Assembly (NCBI RefSeq): GCF_000407165.1
Contig: NZ_KE136479.1
Span: forward strand, 1,809,464 to 1,873,463
Direction: 5' to 3'
Source: Enterococcus haemoperoxidus ATCC BAA-382
GTDB taxonomy: Bacteria; Bacillota; Bacilli; Lactobacillales; Enterococcaceae
Length of the DNA stretch: 64,000 nt
The notes below the pieces were generated by a model, which did no database searches, was not told where the DNA came from, and saw nothing but the letters and a program-made list of their open reading frames with translations. The position numbers were made by a program, and so were the translations under genes. Below, piece after piece: positions 9,580 through 18,650 of the stretch. Position 1 is the stretch's first letter. Every line of letters starts with the position of its first letter.

Positions 9580-9692
9580 TTATCTTAGTTGATACGTATC
9601 TTCTGTCAACGTAACATTGAGTTTCTGAATGTAAAATTCGATTGCTTCATCATACTCATCAACTACTGATGCTATAGGGGCTATAGATTGTC
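9580..9692 (-). pseudogene. Remnant of a VOC/glyoxalase-family gene
   Basis: A minus-strand frame of 37 codons reads SIAPIASVVDEYDEAIEFY and continues with a QKLN segment. This is the start of a vicinal-oxygen-chelate (glyoxalase/bleomycin-resistance) protein, in which I-x-V-x-D-Y-D-E-A-I-x-F-Y opens the first beta-alpha-beta unit. There is no start codon or ribosome binding site, and a stop follows after TEDTYQLR, so only the first quarter of the fold survives. Confidence 0.55.
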
Positions 9693-9763
9693 TCTAAAAA
9701 ATGCCTTTATTATTTTACTGTTTCGATTCTAAATCCAAGATCATCCTTACTTTATTCACAAAT

Positions 9764-10483
9764 TTATTTCGATTTTTTATTAGAATTTTGTACCGCATTA
9801 AACAGCGTTTTAAATTGTCCTTTAAATGTCATCGTTTGTTCAAAGATATCTTCACCATCATTTAACATTTTTACCGTTATCCAACCTAGTGTTTCTGTAA
9901 TTGTGCTTGCAACCGTAGCATTAATAGCAGCACCAGCAACAGTTCCAACTGCAGGAATAAACTTTAGTATGTTTCCAACCGCACTTTTCCCAAGACCGAC
10001 AACGACAATTTCCTTCCCTAAACTCTTACCCATACTTTCAGACCACGATTGTCCAAATATTTTATGTAAACGAGCCATCATAGTTAATTGAATCGGAACA
10101 AGTAGAAAGGCGTCTGAAAAAGGAATAGGCGAGCAACCTACAATAGCCGCTGTTAAGGATGCAGCATGAACCGTTTTATGACATTTTTTCCGCGTATCTT
10201 CGTCCACACCTTCCAAAAATTCATCAAAAACACTATCAAATTGACTTTTACTTTTATCCAGAACTTTTTCCGCACGCTCTTTTGATTTCCCGTAACTATT
10301 AAGAATAATTGAGGATGTTTTTTCAGGAAATTTTTTTATTACTTCAGAGAAAAATGATTCAAATTCTTTTTCATCCGCTTTACTATCCACATTTACAATT
10401 TCTTTAAGCTGTTCACTTTTCGTTACTTTATTTAGGTTAGATTTTTTTTCATCTGCAGTTTTTTTCTTAAACATTTTCTTCAT
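9764..10483 (-). CDS. DUF697-containing protein
   Basis: A 239-residue protein. The first 85 residues are lysine-rich and polar. The C-terminal 130 residues form a DUF697-like hydrophobic helical region (HAASLTAAIVGCSPIPFSDA, then GKSAVGNILKFIPAVGTVAG). In other proteins this region follows a small GTPase domain; here the GTPase is absent, so this is a stand-alone version. It probably associates with membrane. The start at 10483 is preceded by GGAGG with 8 bases spacing; a GTG 15 bases upstream overlaps that site. It is monocistronic. Function unknown. Confidence 0.75.
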   Translation of the reverse strand: MKKMFKKKTADEKKSNLNKVTKSEQLKEIVNVDSKADEKEFESFFSEVIKKFPEKTSSIILNSYGKSKERAEKVLDKSKSQFDSVFDEFLEGVDEDTRKKCHKTVHAASLTAAIVGCSPIPFSDAFLLVPIQLTMMARLHKIFGQSWSESMGKSLGKEIVVVGLGKSAVGNILKFIPAVGTVAGAAINATVASTITETLGWITVKMLNDGEDIFEQTMTFKGQFKTLFNAVQNSNKKSK

Positions 10484-10638
10484 GCTATTTACCTCCACTA
10501 TGATTAACTATTATAGGCTATATGTATCTTTCAAATATTTTTTTCAATGATATACTTACTCTAATCATACATTAGAAATCATATTTAACCAATCAACAAC
10601 ACTTTGGTTGAGGTACATAATTTACCTATACAAAAAAT

Positions 10639-10675
10639 AGACTAGAGCAAAACTTATACAGTTTTACCCTAGTCT
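10639..10675 (-). terminator. Terminator after the 505-residue protein gene
   Basis: Arms AGACTAGAGCAAAACT / AGTTTTACCCTAGTCT, with an ATTTTTTG tail on the minus strand, 36 bases past the stop. Confidence 0.8.
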
Positions 10676-10710
10676 ATTAAAATTCAATTCACTATACTCT
10701 AGCCTACTAA

Positions 10711-12228
10711 CTACTTTTCAATCGGCATCATACTTAGGTTTTTCATATATTGATCCATTAAGATGTAGCCTTCCAAACGACGTAAAAGATCAACTGAGCA
10801 GCGGACTTTTTTACCAAATAAAGAACGGCTATACGCTATTCCCCGCATTTCTTGTAGAAATTCATCTAAAGAAGAGACTAACCCTCCACAGCTTAAACGT
10901 CCGCAAATCAAGACATCTTCCTTGCGCTGTCTCAATACTTGTCCCCATGAATAGTTTAAATACTCAGCTTGACTGATCTGAGCGAGTAATTCAGAGCGTA
11001 AAATTCTTTTCTTTTGGGCTGCATTTTTCTTCGTCCCTAAACGCATACGTTTGTTCATGAAACACAAGTAGATTTCGTCTTCCAAGTTTTCCATTTCACT
11101 CTTTGAAAAATTTGGTATTTTTGACGGTGCTTCCAGAGCTTTACTTGCTTTTAGTTGTTTAGAAAAGCGCGGCCAATTACTCGGAGTTGCTTTTTGTGTT
11201 TTTCCTTTTTTGAATACTAACAAATCAAGATCTAATGGGTGAGACTTTGGTATCTCTTGCGTTGTTTCTTTTTTTACCTTAGGCTCAATTGTGTCCTTAA
11301 TTTTTTCTACCTTCACTTGCTTACGTTTCAATTTCATTGAAGTACGTTCTGTTTTTGCTTGTTCATTATTTTCTGGCTTTTGGATTGACGAAGTTATAGG
11401 TTCTTCTTCTACTGGGAAATCTTCTTGAACTGGTTTTTCCGCCAATTCTTTCTCCGACTTTTTTTCTGCTTCTTCTCCTACAACTTCCTTTAGTTCTACA
11501 AATTCTGAGGAATCAGTTTCCGCAATGGCTGACTTATCAACAAGTTCGACTTCAACATCAACAGATTCATCTAGGTCAGAGTATTGTTTCTTTTCAGATT
11601 TATTCTCTTCAACCACTAATGGCTGCGCTCTTTTAAGATGAATCGTTTGAATACTTCTTGAAATGATCGGATCACTTTTAGCCGTATACATCTCAATTTT
11701 ACCTTGATTGATCGTATCCGTTAAATCCGTAATCATTTTGCGTAGACGAAAAATCTCATTCGACGTTTCAAGCATTTGCTTCATCATCCCCTGTACTTCT
11801 CCAGAGTTCAATGTTGGCTCGCCTTTATAGACTAAAGATCGTTCATTCTTTTCAAGAGCGATTTGTTCAAACCATTGCTTTAAGTTCATACGAAGTTCTC
11901 TTCTAGTTGGTTCAAAACTTCCCATCAGTAATGTATAATACATGATTTCAGTTTCAACATACATATAAATCTTTTTAACTACTAATTCTTCAAATTCTTC
12001 TGTTGCATCCCAGCTATCACAGATTGCATCAAAAAAAGCTTCGCCTTCCGCTAAATTTTGATAATCTTTTGCTAGATTTAACTTTCGAACTAAATAAAAT
12101 GAATAAGGGGTATCTACATTATCGGCGTAAATCTCACGGCCAAGATAATCGGGATCAACATCTTTACAAAGGTAGGTTGATCTTTCTTCTTTTTCTGATT
12201 GACGTTGTCGCTTACTAATCGTTCTCAC
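10711..12228 (-). CDS. Hypothetical protein with two conserved-looking ends and a charged linker
   Basis: Not recognised. The product is 505 residues. Residues 1-170 look folded and helical, with many aromatic residues (YLVRKLNLAKDYQNLAEGEA). Residues 190-390 are an E/K/P-rich low-complexity linker. The last 115 residues form a basic C-terminal domain with two cysteines (ICGRLSCGGL) and a helix-rich end. No signal peptide or membrane segment. The start is a GTG with GAGG only two bases away, which is tight; no better start exists before residue 89. It is monocistronic with its own terminator. The N-terminal acidic and C-terminal basic domains suggest a scaffold or nucleic-acid-binding role, which is only a guess. 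Confidence 0.7.
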   Translation of the reverse strand: MRTISKRQRQSEKEERSTYLCKDVDPDYLGREIYADNVDTPYSFYLVRKLNLAKDYQNLAEGEAFFDAICDSWDATEEFEELVVKKIYMYVETEIMYYTLLMGSFEPTRRELRMNLKQWFEQIALEKNERSLVYKGEPTLNSGEVQGMMKQMLETSNEIFRLRKMITDLTDTINQGKIEMYTAKSDPIISRSIQTIHLKRAQPLVVEENKSEKKQYSDLDESVDVEVELVDKSAIAETDSSEFVELKEVVGEEAEKKSEKELAEKPVQEDFPVEEEPITSSIQKPENNEQAKTERTSMKLKRKQVKVEKIKDTIEPKVKKETTQEIPKSHPLDLDLLVFKKGKTQKATPSNWPRFSKQLKASKALEAPSKIPNFSKSEMENLEDEIYLCFMNKRMRLGTKKNAAQKKRILRSELLAQISQAEYLNYSWGQVLRQRKEDVLICGRLSCGGLVSSLDEFLQEMRGIAYSRSLFGKKVRCSVDLLRRLEGYILMDQYMKNLSMMPIEK

Positions 12229-12481
12229 TTCCTCAATTTTTTTCCTGAATAAATCGTATCATTTTTTTTTAAAAAAGAACAGGCTTCTATTTCATTATAC
12301 CGATAAAAAGGAAAGAATGTTCTCATTTTTTTACAAATATATGAAATTAAAAGAAAAATAAGTCAAATAAGAACCATTAAACTTGCAATAGTTTAAATAA
12401 ACCAAGCGTTTCATTATAGCCTTATTATCCTCAAAATTCGTGAATAAAGATCGTTCTAATCTTTTAAAAATAAATAAAAAA

Positions 12482-12516
12482 AGAGGAAAATACTCACTTA
12501 CTGAGTATTGCCCTCT
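12482..12516 (-). terminator. Terminator after the amino-acid permease gene
   Basis: Arms AGAGGAAAATACTCA / TGAGTATTGCCCTCT, followed on the minus strand by CTTTTTTTATTT, immediately after the permease stop. The 12229-12481 stretch upstream shows nothing else. Confidence 0.85.
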
Positions 12517-12523
12517 CTTCTTC

Positions 12524-13966
12524 TTAATTTATTTGTGCTTTCTTTTTATCACGACGAGCTAAAGCAGGTAGAATCATACCTAATAGAATCAACACAACTG
12601 GTGTGATAATATTAGAAGCTAATTGGAAGAACCATGCTTTAGGATCTGCTGCAAAATCAACTTTTGGCACCATTCCTAAAATACAAGCGAATGCTGTGAA
12701 TAAGAAACACCATAGTCCAAAGCCAAAGGCAATTTTAGGATTTTTAATAAATTTGTATTCCGATGAATAATTTTTATACGCTTTATTCAACATCATATAT
12801 GCAAAGAATACCCATAGATAACGCATTGGCATCACAACAGAATTTAGGTTAGTCAACCATTTCACGAGTTCTTTGATATTGTCGATACCAAACATCGGTA
12901 ATACGATGATGATACTAACTAAAATACCTGTTAACAAATAACCATTAACTAACGTTCCTTTTTTACTTCTCTTACGTAATGCTGCTGGAACGTAATCTGG
13001 ATCTGCATCCGCTAAAAGAATTTGTAGGGGTGCATCGATTGAGAAGGCTAAAGCTGAAATTTGTCCGATACCGTTTGTGATCGCATAAATGATCATCAGT
13101 AAGTTACCAACACCATAATACTCACCTAACAATTGGAAGGCAGTATAAGCACCATTGGCCATTAAATCTTCTGGAATATTATTACTTGCAAATAACATCC
13201 CCATTGCAAATGAACCCAATACAGCGGAAACACCCACCATTGCAGCTAAGAAAATCATTCCTTTGGGAAATTCTTTAGCTGGATTTCTCATTGAGTTTAC
13301 ATATGGCGAAATTTTTTCAGCTCCACCAACAGCAAACACCAACATGGAAACCGTCGTAAAGTAGCTAAAATCAAATTTAGGGATATACGTACTAAGCTTG
13401 TCCATATGAGGTGTAGCGAATTCAACAGTCGAATTCATCATTGGCGCACCAATTGCTAATAAGATAAACAACATGGACATGGCAAAAATCGCAGTTCCTG
13501 CCATTCCACCAATGACTTTTAGGGTCATCAATCCCTTAGTAGATAGTAATAAGAAAATCAAGAAAATAGCTAAAGATATCAAGGTAATTCCTACAACTGA
13601 GAAATTATTTACAATATCACCATTGCCTTGGATTGCCCAGCCAAAAGCAATCAGAACTAATTGAGGCTTTTGAGCTAAATACGGGATATGTACGACCCAA
13701 TACGTCCATGCAGCATAATATGCCAAACGCTTTGTACTCGTATTTTGAACCCACGAACTAACTCCGCCGCTGCTATCTTTAAATGTTGAACCAAGTTGTC
13801 CTACGATCAATGCGTAGGGAATAAAATATAAGACCAAAATCAAAACCCATGATGTTACAACTGAGATTCCTTGTTGTGCATAGTTATTCACGACATTACC
13901 TAAGCCCCAAACCATGTTAAAGGCAATCAGACCAACGGTAAACCATCGCATTTGCTTTTGTTCCAT
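12524..13966 (-). CDS. APC-superfamily amino-acid permease
   Basis: Integral membrane transporter of 480 residues with about 12 hydrophobic segments. The first helix reads WFTVGLIAFNMVWGLGNVVN, with the helix-1 glycines used in substrate binding by the family. A conserved loop AEKISPYVNSMRNPAKEFPK follows transmembrane segment 6. It is closest in feel to the glutamate/GABA-antiporter-like branch, but substrate cannot be assigned. The chosen ATG at 13966 has AGGAG 7 bases upstream; an ATG 18 bases earlier overlaps that site. Transcribed alone, with a strong terminator. Confidence 0.85.
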   Translation of the reverse strand: MEQKQMRWFTVGLIAFNMVWGLGNVVNNYAQQGISVVTSWVLILVLYFIPYALIVGQLGSTFKDSSGGVSSWVQNTSTKRLAYYAAWTYWVVHIPYLAQKPQLVLIAFGWAIQGNGDIVNNFSVVGITLISLAIFLIFLLLSTKGLMTLKVIGGMAGTAIFAMSMLFILLAIGAPMMNSTVEFATPHMDKLSTYIPKFDFSYFTTVSMLVFAVGGAEKISPYVNSMRNPAKEFPKGMIFLAAMVGVSAVLGSFAMGMLFASNNIPEDLMANGAYTAFQLLGEYYGVGNLLMIIYAITNGIGQISALAFSIDAPLQILLADADPDYVPAALRKRSKKGTLVNGYLLTGILVSIIIVLPMFGIDNIKELVKWLTNLNSVVMPMRYLWVFFAYMMLNKAYKNYSSEYKFIKNPKIAFGFGLWCFLFTAFACILGMVPKVDFAADPKAWFFQLASNIITPVVLILLGMILPALARRDKKKAQIN

Positions 13967-14138
13967 CAAAACACTCCTAATCATAATTAAGTATAAAATA
14001 TCTTTTTAATCATAATCATTTTTAAGAGTTTAAACAAGCTTTCACATGCATAAATATTGATTTTATCAGCAATTTATTAGATAAAAAACGAGAACGCCCA
14101 TGTCCTCTAATAAATTATTCCTCTTTCTAAAACAAAGA

Positions 14139-14172
14139 AGACCAAAACCTTGATAAAACAAAGTTCTAGTCT
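14139..14172 (-). terminator. Terminator of the GntR/ABC operon
   Basis: Imperfect arms AGACCAAAACCTTG / CAAAGTTCTAGTCT, about 60 bases past the last permease gene; the minus-strand tail is T-rich. Confidence 0.55.
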
Positions 14173-14234
14173 CCATCGTTATTTTATATTCCCTCTATAT
14201 TTTCTCATTAACATTAGAATATGGCTATTAAGAA

Positions 14235-15047
14235 TCAGCTTAACGAAACATCCCGCTTTTTAAATAATAGCTGCATCACAAGATAGATAATCATACTATA
14301 CACCAAAATCCCACCAGCCATTTGCCAAAAATTCAAGTAACCCGGATAATTGCTCACAGCGTCAGTATTTTCCATGACTGTATTTTTGATATTCAGCATA
14401 TTGAACGGATTCCATTTCAGCCATTGATGCTTTGAGATTACAACATTCAAAAATGAATTAATAATGCTACTTCCAAATAAAACACCTAGCCCAACACCCA
14501 CAGCTAAACTCTGTGAACGTACTGCAGCTGAGATAAATAATGTAATTGTGATATACAATAAAATCAATAACAGATTAGCTCCAGCATATGCACCAGCAAC
14601 AGTTAAAGCATTCCAACCATGATAACCTTTCACAACAGCTAAAGGAGACTGAGCGCTTAACAATAAATTTGCGGAAACAAGGCTGCTAATATACAAAATC
14701 ACTGTTCCAAGTACACTATAAATCAAACAAGCAACAAACTTTGAAAATAAAATTTGGCTTCTGGTAAAGGGTCGGATCAGTAAAAACTTGATTGTTCCCC
14801 GACTAAATTCTTCTGCAACGATCGAAGCCGCAACTACTACTACGAATAAATTGAGAAATGAAGTCATTTCAGTCAAACTCGCAAATAAATCATTTGCTTT
14901 CATCATAATATCTCCACTTGGAGACTTGGCCGTTGATCTTACTAACAATGTGATCGCAAAGGTCATTACTACTAACATGATCCACATGATCCAAGAAGAT
15001 TTTTTCTTGATCAGTTTTAACCATTCATTTTTTATCAACACGCTCAT
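14235..15047 (-). CDS. ABC-2 type transporter permease
   Basis: Membrane partner of the ATPase encoded just upstream. The 270-residue protein has six hydrophobic segments: the first near residues 20-40 (WIMWIMLVVMTFAITLLV), then a cluster of five from 65 to the C terminus. The cytoplasmic motif EEFSRGTIKFLLIRPFTRSQ is characteristic of ABC-2 permeases such as the bacitracin-type and YhcI-type exporters. The ATG at 15047 follows GGAGG located at the end of the ATPase gene, with stop and start one base apart, implying translational coupling. It is the last gene of the GntR operon. Substrate unknown; export of a peptide or lipid-active compound is plausible. Confidence 0.85.
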   Translation of the reverse strand: MSVLIKNEWLKLIKKKSSWIMWIMLVVMTFAITLLVRSTAKSPSGDIMMKANDLFASLTEMTSFLNLFVVVVAASIVAEEFSRGTIKFLLIRPFTRSQILFSKFVACLIYSVLGTVILYISSLVSANLLLSAQSPLAVVKGYHGWNALTVAGAYAGANLLLILLYITITLFISAAVRSQSLAVGVGLGVLFGSSIINSFLNVVISKHQWLKWNPFNMLNIKNTVMENTDAVSNYPGYLNFWQMAGGILVYSMIIYLVMQLLFKKRDVSLS

Positions 15048-15048
15048 G

Positions 15049-15963
15049 TTATAATCCTCCATCTTCTGTCCAACGTAGGAAATTCTCCTCTAGAGAATCC
15101 ACGTGTACTTTTAACTCTTTGATTCCAATACCTTTATCTACCAATTGTTTGACTAAAACTGTTCTAGTATCTTCTAGTAATTCGATCTTTAAATAGTTTC
15201 CATCGACATTCACGCTATATTCTTGCTCTTTTAAGAAGCTTAGGGCAGCTTGTTGCTGATCAGTTTCTAACAATAAAATCAGTTTGTTTTCATCTTCTTG
15301 GTTATTCATCGGTCCAACATAGGTAATTTCTCCTTTTTGAACGATCACTAAATCATCGCATAACAATTCCATATCACTTAATTGATGGCTTGAAATCAGC
15401 ACACCGACCCCTTGATTTTTCAACGCCTGGATCATTTCCCGAAACTCGCGCATGCCTTTTGGATCCAAGCCATTCATCGGTTCATCCAAAAGCAGCAAAT
15501 CTGGTTGATGTAATATAGCTTGCGCTACACCCAATCTTTGACGCATGCCTAAAGAGTAAGTTTTGACCTTTTGATCAATGTTATTTTCAAGATGAACACT
15601 GTGAATCACCTGAATTAATTCATCATCTGTAATTGGTTTGGGTGACATCCTAACATACTGTTTTAAATTTTCCATCCCCGTCATATAGTTATAAAATTCA
15701 GGATTTTCAACAATTGCACCGACGTGAGCCATTGCTTCTTTAAAGTTTGTAGAAAGTGATTGACCGTCGATTTGAATCGATCCTGCATCATGACTCATTA
15801 GCCCTACTAACATCCGAATAATCGTTGTTTTCCCTGCTCCATTAGGTCCTAATAAACCAGTTACTTTCCCACTTTTAACATTAAATGAAGCATCTTTAAT
15901 AATTGTTTTTTTGCCGACACTTTTTGAAATATTTTTTACTTCTAATACTTGTTTATTTTCCAT
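15049..15963 (-). CDS. ABC transporter ATP-binding protein (bacitracin-exporter-like)
   Basis: A 304-residue ATPase of the DrrA/BcrA group. Walker A GPNGAGKTT is near residue 40, signature YSLGMRQRL near 137, Walker B LLLLDEPMNGLD near 160, and the H-loop SSHQ near 193. An additional C-terminal domain of about 85 residues follows, as in BcrA-like proteins. It pairs with the permease directly downstream. It is the fifth gene of the operon and starts 3 bases after the preceding membrane gene. The second ATPase in this operon makes this a two-transporter cluster. Confidence 0.88.
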   Translation of the reverse strand: MENKQVLEVKNISKSVGKKTIIKDASFNVKSGKVTGLLGPNGAGKTTIIRMLVGLMSHDAGSIQIDGQSLSTNFKEAMAHVGAIVENPEFYNYMTGMENLKQYVRMSPKPITDDELIQVIHSVHLENNIDQKVKTYSLGMRQRLGVAQAILHQPDLLLLDEPMNGLDPKGMREFREMIQALKNQGVGVLISSHQLSDMELLCDDLVIVQKGEITYVGPMNNQEDENKLILLLETDQQQAALSFLKEQEYSVNVDGNYLKIELLEDTRTVLVKQLVDKGIGIKELKVHVDSLEENFLRWTEDGGL

Positions 15964-15966
15964 GAT

Positions 15967-16698
15967 TTACCTTCTTTCTGCTTCAATATATTTCTTCAAA
16001 ATAAAAATACTAACCACACAGCTAATCACAAGTAAAAATCCATCAAAAATTAGATCTTCTAAATACAACGGAACATACCCTACAGTAATTTTAAACTGAT
16101 GACTATCAATAAATGCGATTTTTTTGTAACCATTTAATAGTTGATCGCTGACGATGACTTCTGCCGCAAACAAAAATAGAAAGAGTACATATTTTGATAC
16201 TCTTTGCAATCTAACAGGCGCATTCATGCTAATCAGACTGCTTAATAAATAGACAAACTGGACATAAATTGATGTAGAAAAGAAAAAATAACTGGCAATC
16301 AAAAGATGTTTCCAATACTCTTGAAAATTTGCCATATCTGCTTGTTTATCCAAAATAAAAACTAACCCGACAAGACACAAATAGTAACAAAACATGAAGA
16401 ATATGGTTGTAATCCAGCTAAAGAGAATATTACTAAAATAAAATTTTGCTTCACTGATTGGTAGTAAACGATACTGACTTTTTTTCCAAACTTTGATTTG
16501 TCGATACATTTCCCAGATAAAATGAGCGAATAGAAAGAAAAACACCATAATCAATACAAATTGAGCAATTCCTTGAAAATGCATTTGTTGAAATCCTACT
16601 TTATAAATCATAAAACCACTGAGAAGTAGAAATGAAAAACTACTAAACATCCAAAACAAACGGCTCTCTTTCCTATATTCATTCCATAACTGCCACAT
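15967..16698 (-). CDS. ABC-transporter-associated membrane protein
   Basis: A 243-residue membrane protein with about six hydrophobic segments. It is paralogous to the neighbouring gene at 16699: both have a first helix pair, then a conserved YRLLPIS motif before the third helix (KSQYRLLPISEAKFYF here). It is most likely one of two permease subunits working with the first ATPase of the operon. It starts directly at the stop of the preceding gene. No named family was recognised beyond this pattern. Confidence 0.75.
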   Translation of the reverse strand: MWQLWNEYRKESRLFWMFSSFSFLLLSGFMIYKVGFQQMHFQGIAQFVLIMVFFFLFAHFIWEMYRQIKVWKKSQYRLLPISEAKFYFSNILFSWITTIFFMFCYYLCLVGLVFILDKQADMANFQEYWKHLLIASYFFFSTSIYVQFVYLLSSLISMNAPVRLQRVSKYVLFLFLFAAEVIVSDQLLNGYKKIAFIDSHQFKITVGYVPLYLEDLIFDGFLLVISCVVSIFILKKYIEAERR

Positions 16699-17400
16699 TT
16701 ATTTATCCCCCGCTTCCACATACCGATTAATTAGCCAGATGCTTAGGTTAAAATAAAGACAAGCCGTTACTAATTGCAACATTACTCGAAAATAGATTTC
16801 TTGCTTCAGACCAAAAGTATTCCGCACAAGCCCTTTTAAGATGCCCAAGTCAAATCCTGAAAAATGATCCATTAAAATCATAAAGACTATAAATAATAAG
16901 ATTTCAACTATCCAACGAAATCTCTTTTGGATAAACTGCTTACTCGCAGAGTAAATAAAAATTAAAAATTGTACCACTAAAAATAAAACGACTATATCAA
17001 CAATTGCAGCCACTCCCTCGATCCACGTTGTGCATAGATCAAATGGTATATTAATTATCGTATAATTTACCACCACTCCAATAAACGCATTTCCTATGAA
17101 AAAAACAAATCCCACGATCGTACTGAAAATAACGTTATAAAAATACAGTTTTCCTGTACTAATTGGCAGTAATCGATAGTCAGTTTCCCGAAAAAATTGA
17201 TAAATGCGATTAGATTCTAGTACAAAAAAGAGCAGCAAAAAAATCATGATCGAAAAAGCTAAAAATGCTGCACTAAAATCAGTCGATTGTTGCTTGACGT
17301 TATATACATTTACAAGCCCTAAGAAGATTGTCAAAAGACACGTAACACTATAAACTAAAATAAGTGTCTTTGAGAAAAATAACCGAAATAGCTTAATCAT
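16699..17400 (-). CDS. ABC-transporter-associated membrane protein
   Basis: A 233-residue protein with about six hydrophobic segments and the motif FFRETDYRLLPIS near residue 75, shared with its downstream paralogue. Its ATG overlaps the TGA of the ATPase gene by four bases (ATGA), a sign of coupling. The pair probably forms a heterodimeric permease for that ATPase, as in YtrA-type operons. Substrate unknown. Confidence 0.75.
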   Translation of the reverse strand: MIKLFRLFFSKTLILVYSVTCLLTIFLGLVNVYNVKQQSTDFSAAFLAFSIMIFLLLFFVLESNRIYQFFRETDYRLLPISTGKLYFYNVIFSTIVGFVFFIGNAFIGVVVNYTIINIPFDLCTTWIEGVAAIVDIVVLFLVVQFLIFIYSASKQFIQKRFRWIVEILLFIVFMILMDHFSGFDLGILKGLVRNTFGLKQEIYFRVMLQLVTACLYFNLSIWLINRYVEAGDK

Positions 17401-18095
17401 ATTTCGTACACCTCTCGATACAAATCTTCTAAGTCTTTATGTTTTACTTCTTTGATTGTTTCTAAAGATTCATGAAGTATGATCTGACCATCACGTAAAA
17501 ACATTACTTCATCAATAATATTTTCAATTTCTCTTAACTGATGCGTAGTGATAATGATGGTACTTTCTTCGTCAAACCACTGCAACAATGATTGTATGAT
17601 TTTTTCTCTTGATAATAAATCTACTCCGCTCAATGGTTCATCTAATAAATATAATTTTGCTTTTCTAGCCAACGTCATACTTAAAGCAAATTTTTCTGTA
17701 TTTCCTTTTGACAAGTTCCCTATTTTTTCTGACTCACTCAAATTCATAAATCGCAATAATTCGTAAGCTCTTCGCTTATCAAAATCTGAGTAAAAACGTG
17801 CATAAAATGAAATGACCTCTTCTATTTGCACGTTAGATTGAAAATTATTCTGATCTTCTAAATAAGCCACAAAAGACTTCGTTTTTGTCCCAACGACACA
17901 GTTATCAATTAAAATCTGACCTTTCCAATTCAAAGCTAAACCAGAAAGCAAGCGCATGATCGTTGTTTTTCCAGAGCCATTCTCCCCAATCAGTGCAATG
18001 ATTTTTCCTGATGAAACAGAAAAATTCAACTGATTAAAAATTTGTTTCCTTCCCTTACGATAACTCAATTGTTCAATCTTAACTAATTCCTTCAT
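17397..18095 (-). CDS. ABC transporter ATP-binding protein (YtrB-like)
   Basis: A 232-residue ATPase: Walker A GENGSGKTT near residue 37, a degenerate signature NLSKGNTEK near 128, Walker B KLYLLDEPLSGVD near 145, and H-loop TTHQ. The signature lacks the usual SGGQ order, as is common in the YtrB branch that works with GntR regulators. It is the second gene of the operon, two bases after the regulator. It is likely to energise the two paralogous membrane proteins downstream. Confidence 0.87.
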   Translation of the reverse strand: MKELVKIEQLSYRKGRKQIFNQLNFSVSSGKIIALIGENGSGKTTIMRLLSGLALNWKGQILIDNCVVGTKTKSFVAYLEDQNNFQSNVQIEEVISFYARFYSDFDKRRAYELLRFMNLSESEKIGNLSKGNTEKFALSMTLARKAKLYLLDEPLSGVDLLSREKIIQSLLQWFDEESTIIITTHQLREIENIIDEVMFLRDGQIILHESLETIKEVKHKDLEDLYREVYEI

Positions 18096-18097
18096 GG

Positions 18098-18460
18098 TTA
18101 TTTCTTCCTTTCAATATACTCTCCCAATAACTGTTTAGCTTGTTCATCTGCCCAACCAAATTTTTTCATTTCTGCTAAAAAATTTTCGATTACTTGGCCA
18201 ACTGCCTGGTTTTGTAATTGAGCAATTTTTTCAGTATCTTCTGTTACGAAACGACCTAATCCACGTTTAGAAAATAAAATATCCTCACGCTCTAATTCTT
18301 GCAACGCACGTTGAACGGTATTTGGATTTGTAGCTAACTCGACCGCCATCTCTCTTACAGCTTTAACTTTATCTCCCGGCTCAAGCTTTCCAGAAACGAT
18401 CTGCTGAATGATAAAGTCCATAATTTGTAAATAAATCGGCCGATCTGTATGGAAATCCAT
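18098..18460 (-). CDS. GntR-family regulator, YtrA subfamily
   Basis: A 120-residue repressor with an N-terminal winged helix (IYLQIMDFIIQQIVSGKLEP, then NPNTVQRALQELEREDILFS) and only a short C-terminal dimerisation tail. This is the YtrA-type architecture of regulators that control ABC-exporter operons, often induced by cell-wall-active compounds. It is the first gene of the operon. The palindrome ACTAGTGT-N14-ACACTAGT overlapping the promoter just upstream is its probable binding site, giving autoregulation. Confidence 0.9.
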   Translation of the reverse strand: MDFHTDRPIYLQIMDFIIQQIVSGKLEPGDKVKAVREMAVELATNPNTVQRALQELEREDILFSKRGLGRFVTEDTEKIAQLQNQAVGQVIENFLAEMKKFGWADEQAKQLLGEYIERKK

Positions 18461-18489
18461 GACTCTACCTCCAATTGATTTTAACCTTC

Positions 18490-18535
18490 ACTAGTGTTCT
18501 AGTTAAATAGTACACTAGTCGTGAAAAAAGTTCAA
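18490..18535 (-). promoter_or_regulatory. Promoter and palindromic operator of the GntR/ABC operon
   Basis: Minus-strand TTGAAC (18530-18535) and TACTAT (18507-18512) are spaced by 17 bases. The inverted repeat ACTAGTGT (18490-18497) / ACACTAGT (18512-18519) spans the -10 element and the start region, ideal for repression by the GntR protein. Confidence 0.75.
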
Positions 18536-18574
18536 TAATTTTTTTTGCAAAAAGTCTGTACTCGAAAAAGAAAA

Positions 18575-18610
18575 AACTCTATGAAATGATCTTGAACATT
18601 CCATAGAGTT
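18575..18610 (-). terminator. Terminator after katA
   Basis: Arms AACTCTATG / CCATAGAGTT with TTTTTTCTTTTT following on the minus strand. Confidence 0.8.
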
Positions 18611-18650
18611 ATATTACTCTATTCTATTTTTCTAAAAGACATACCTAAAA

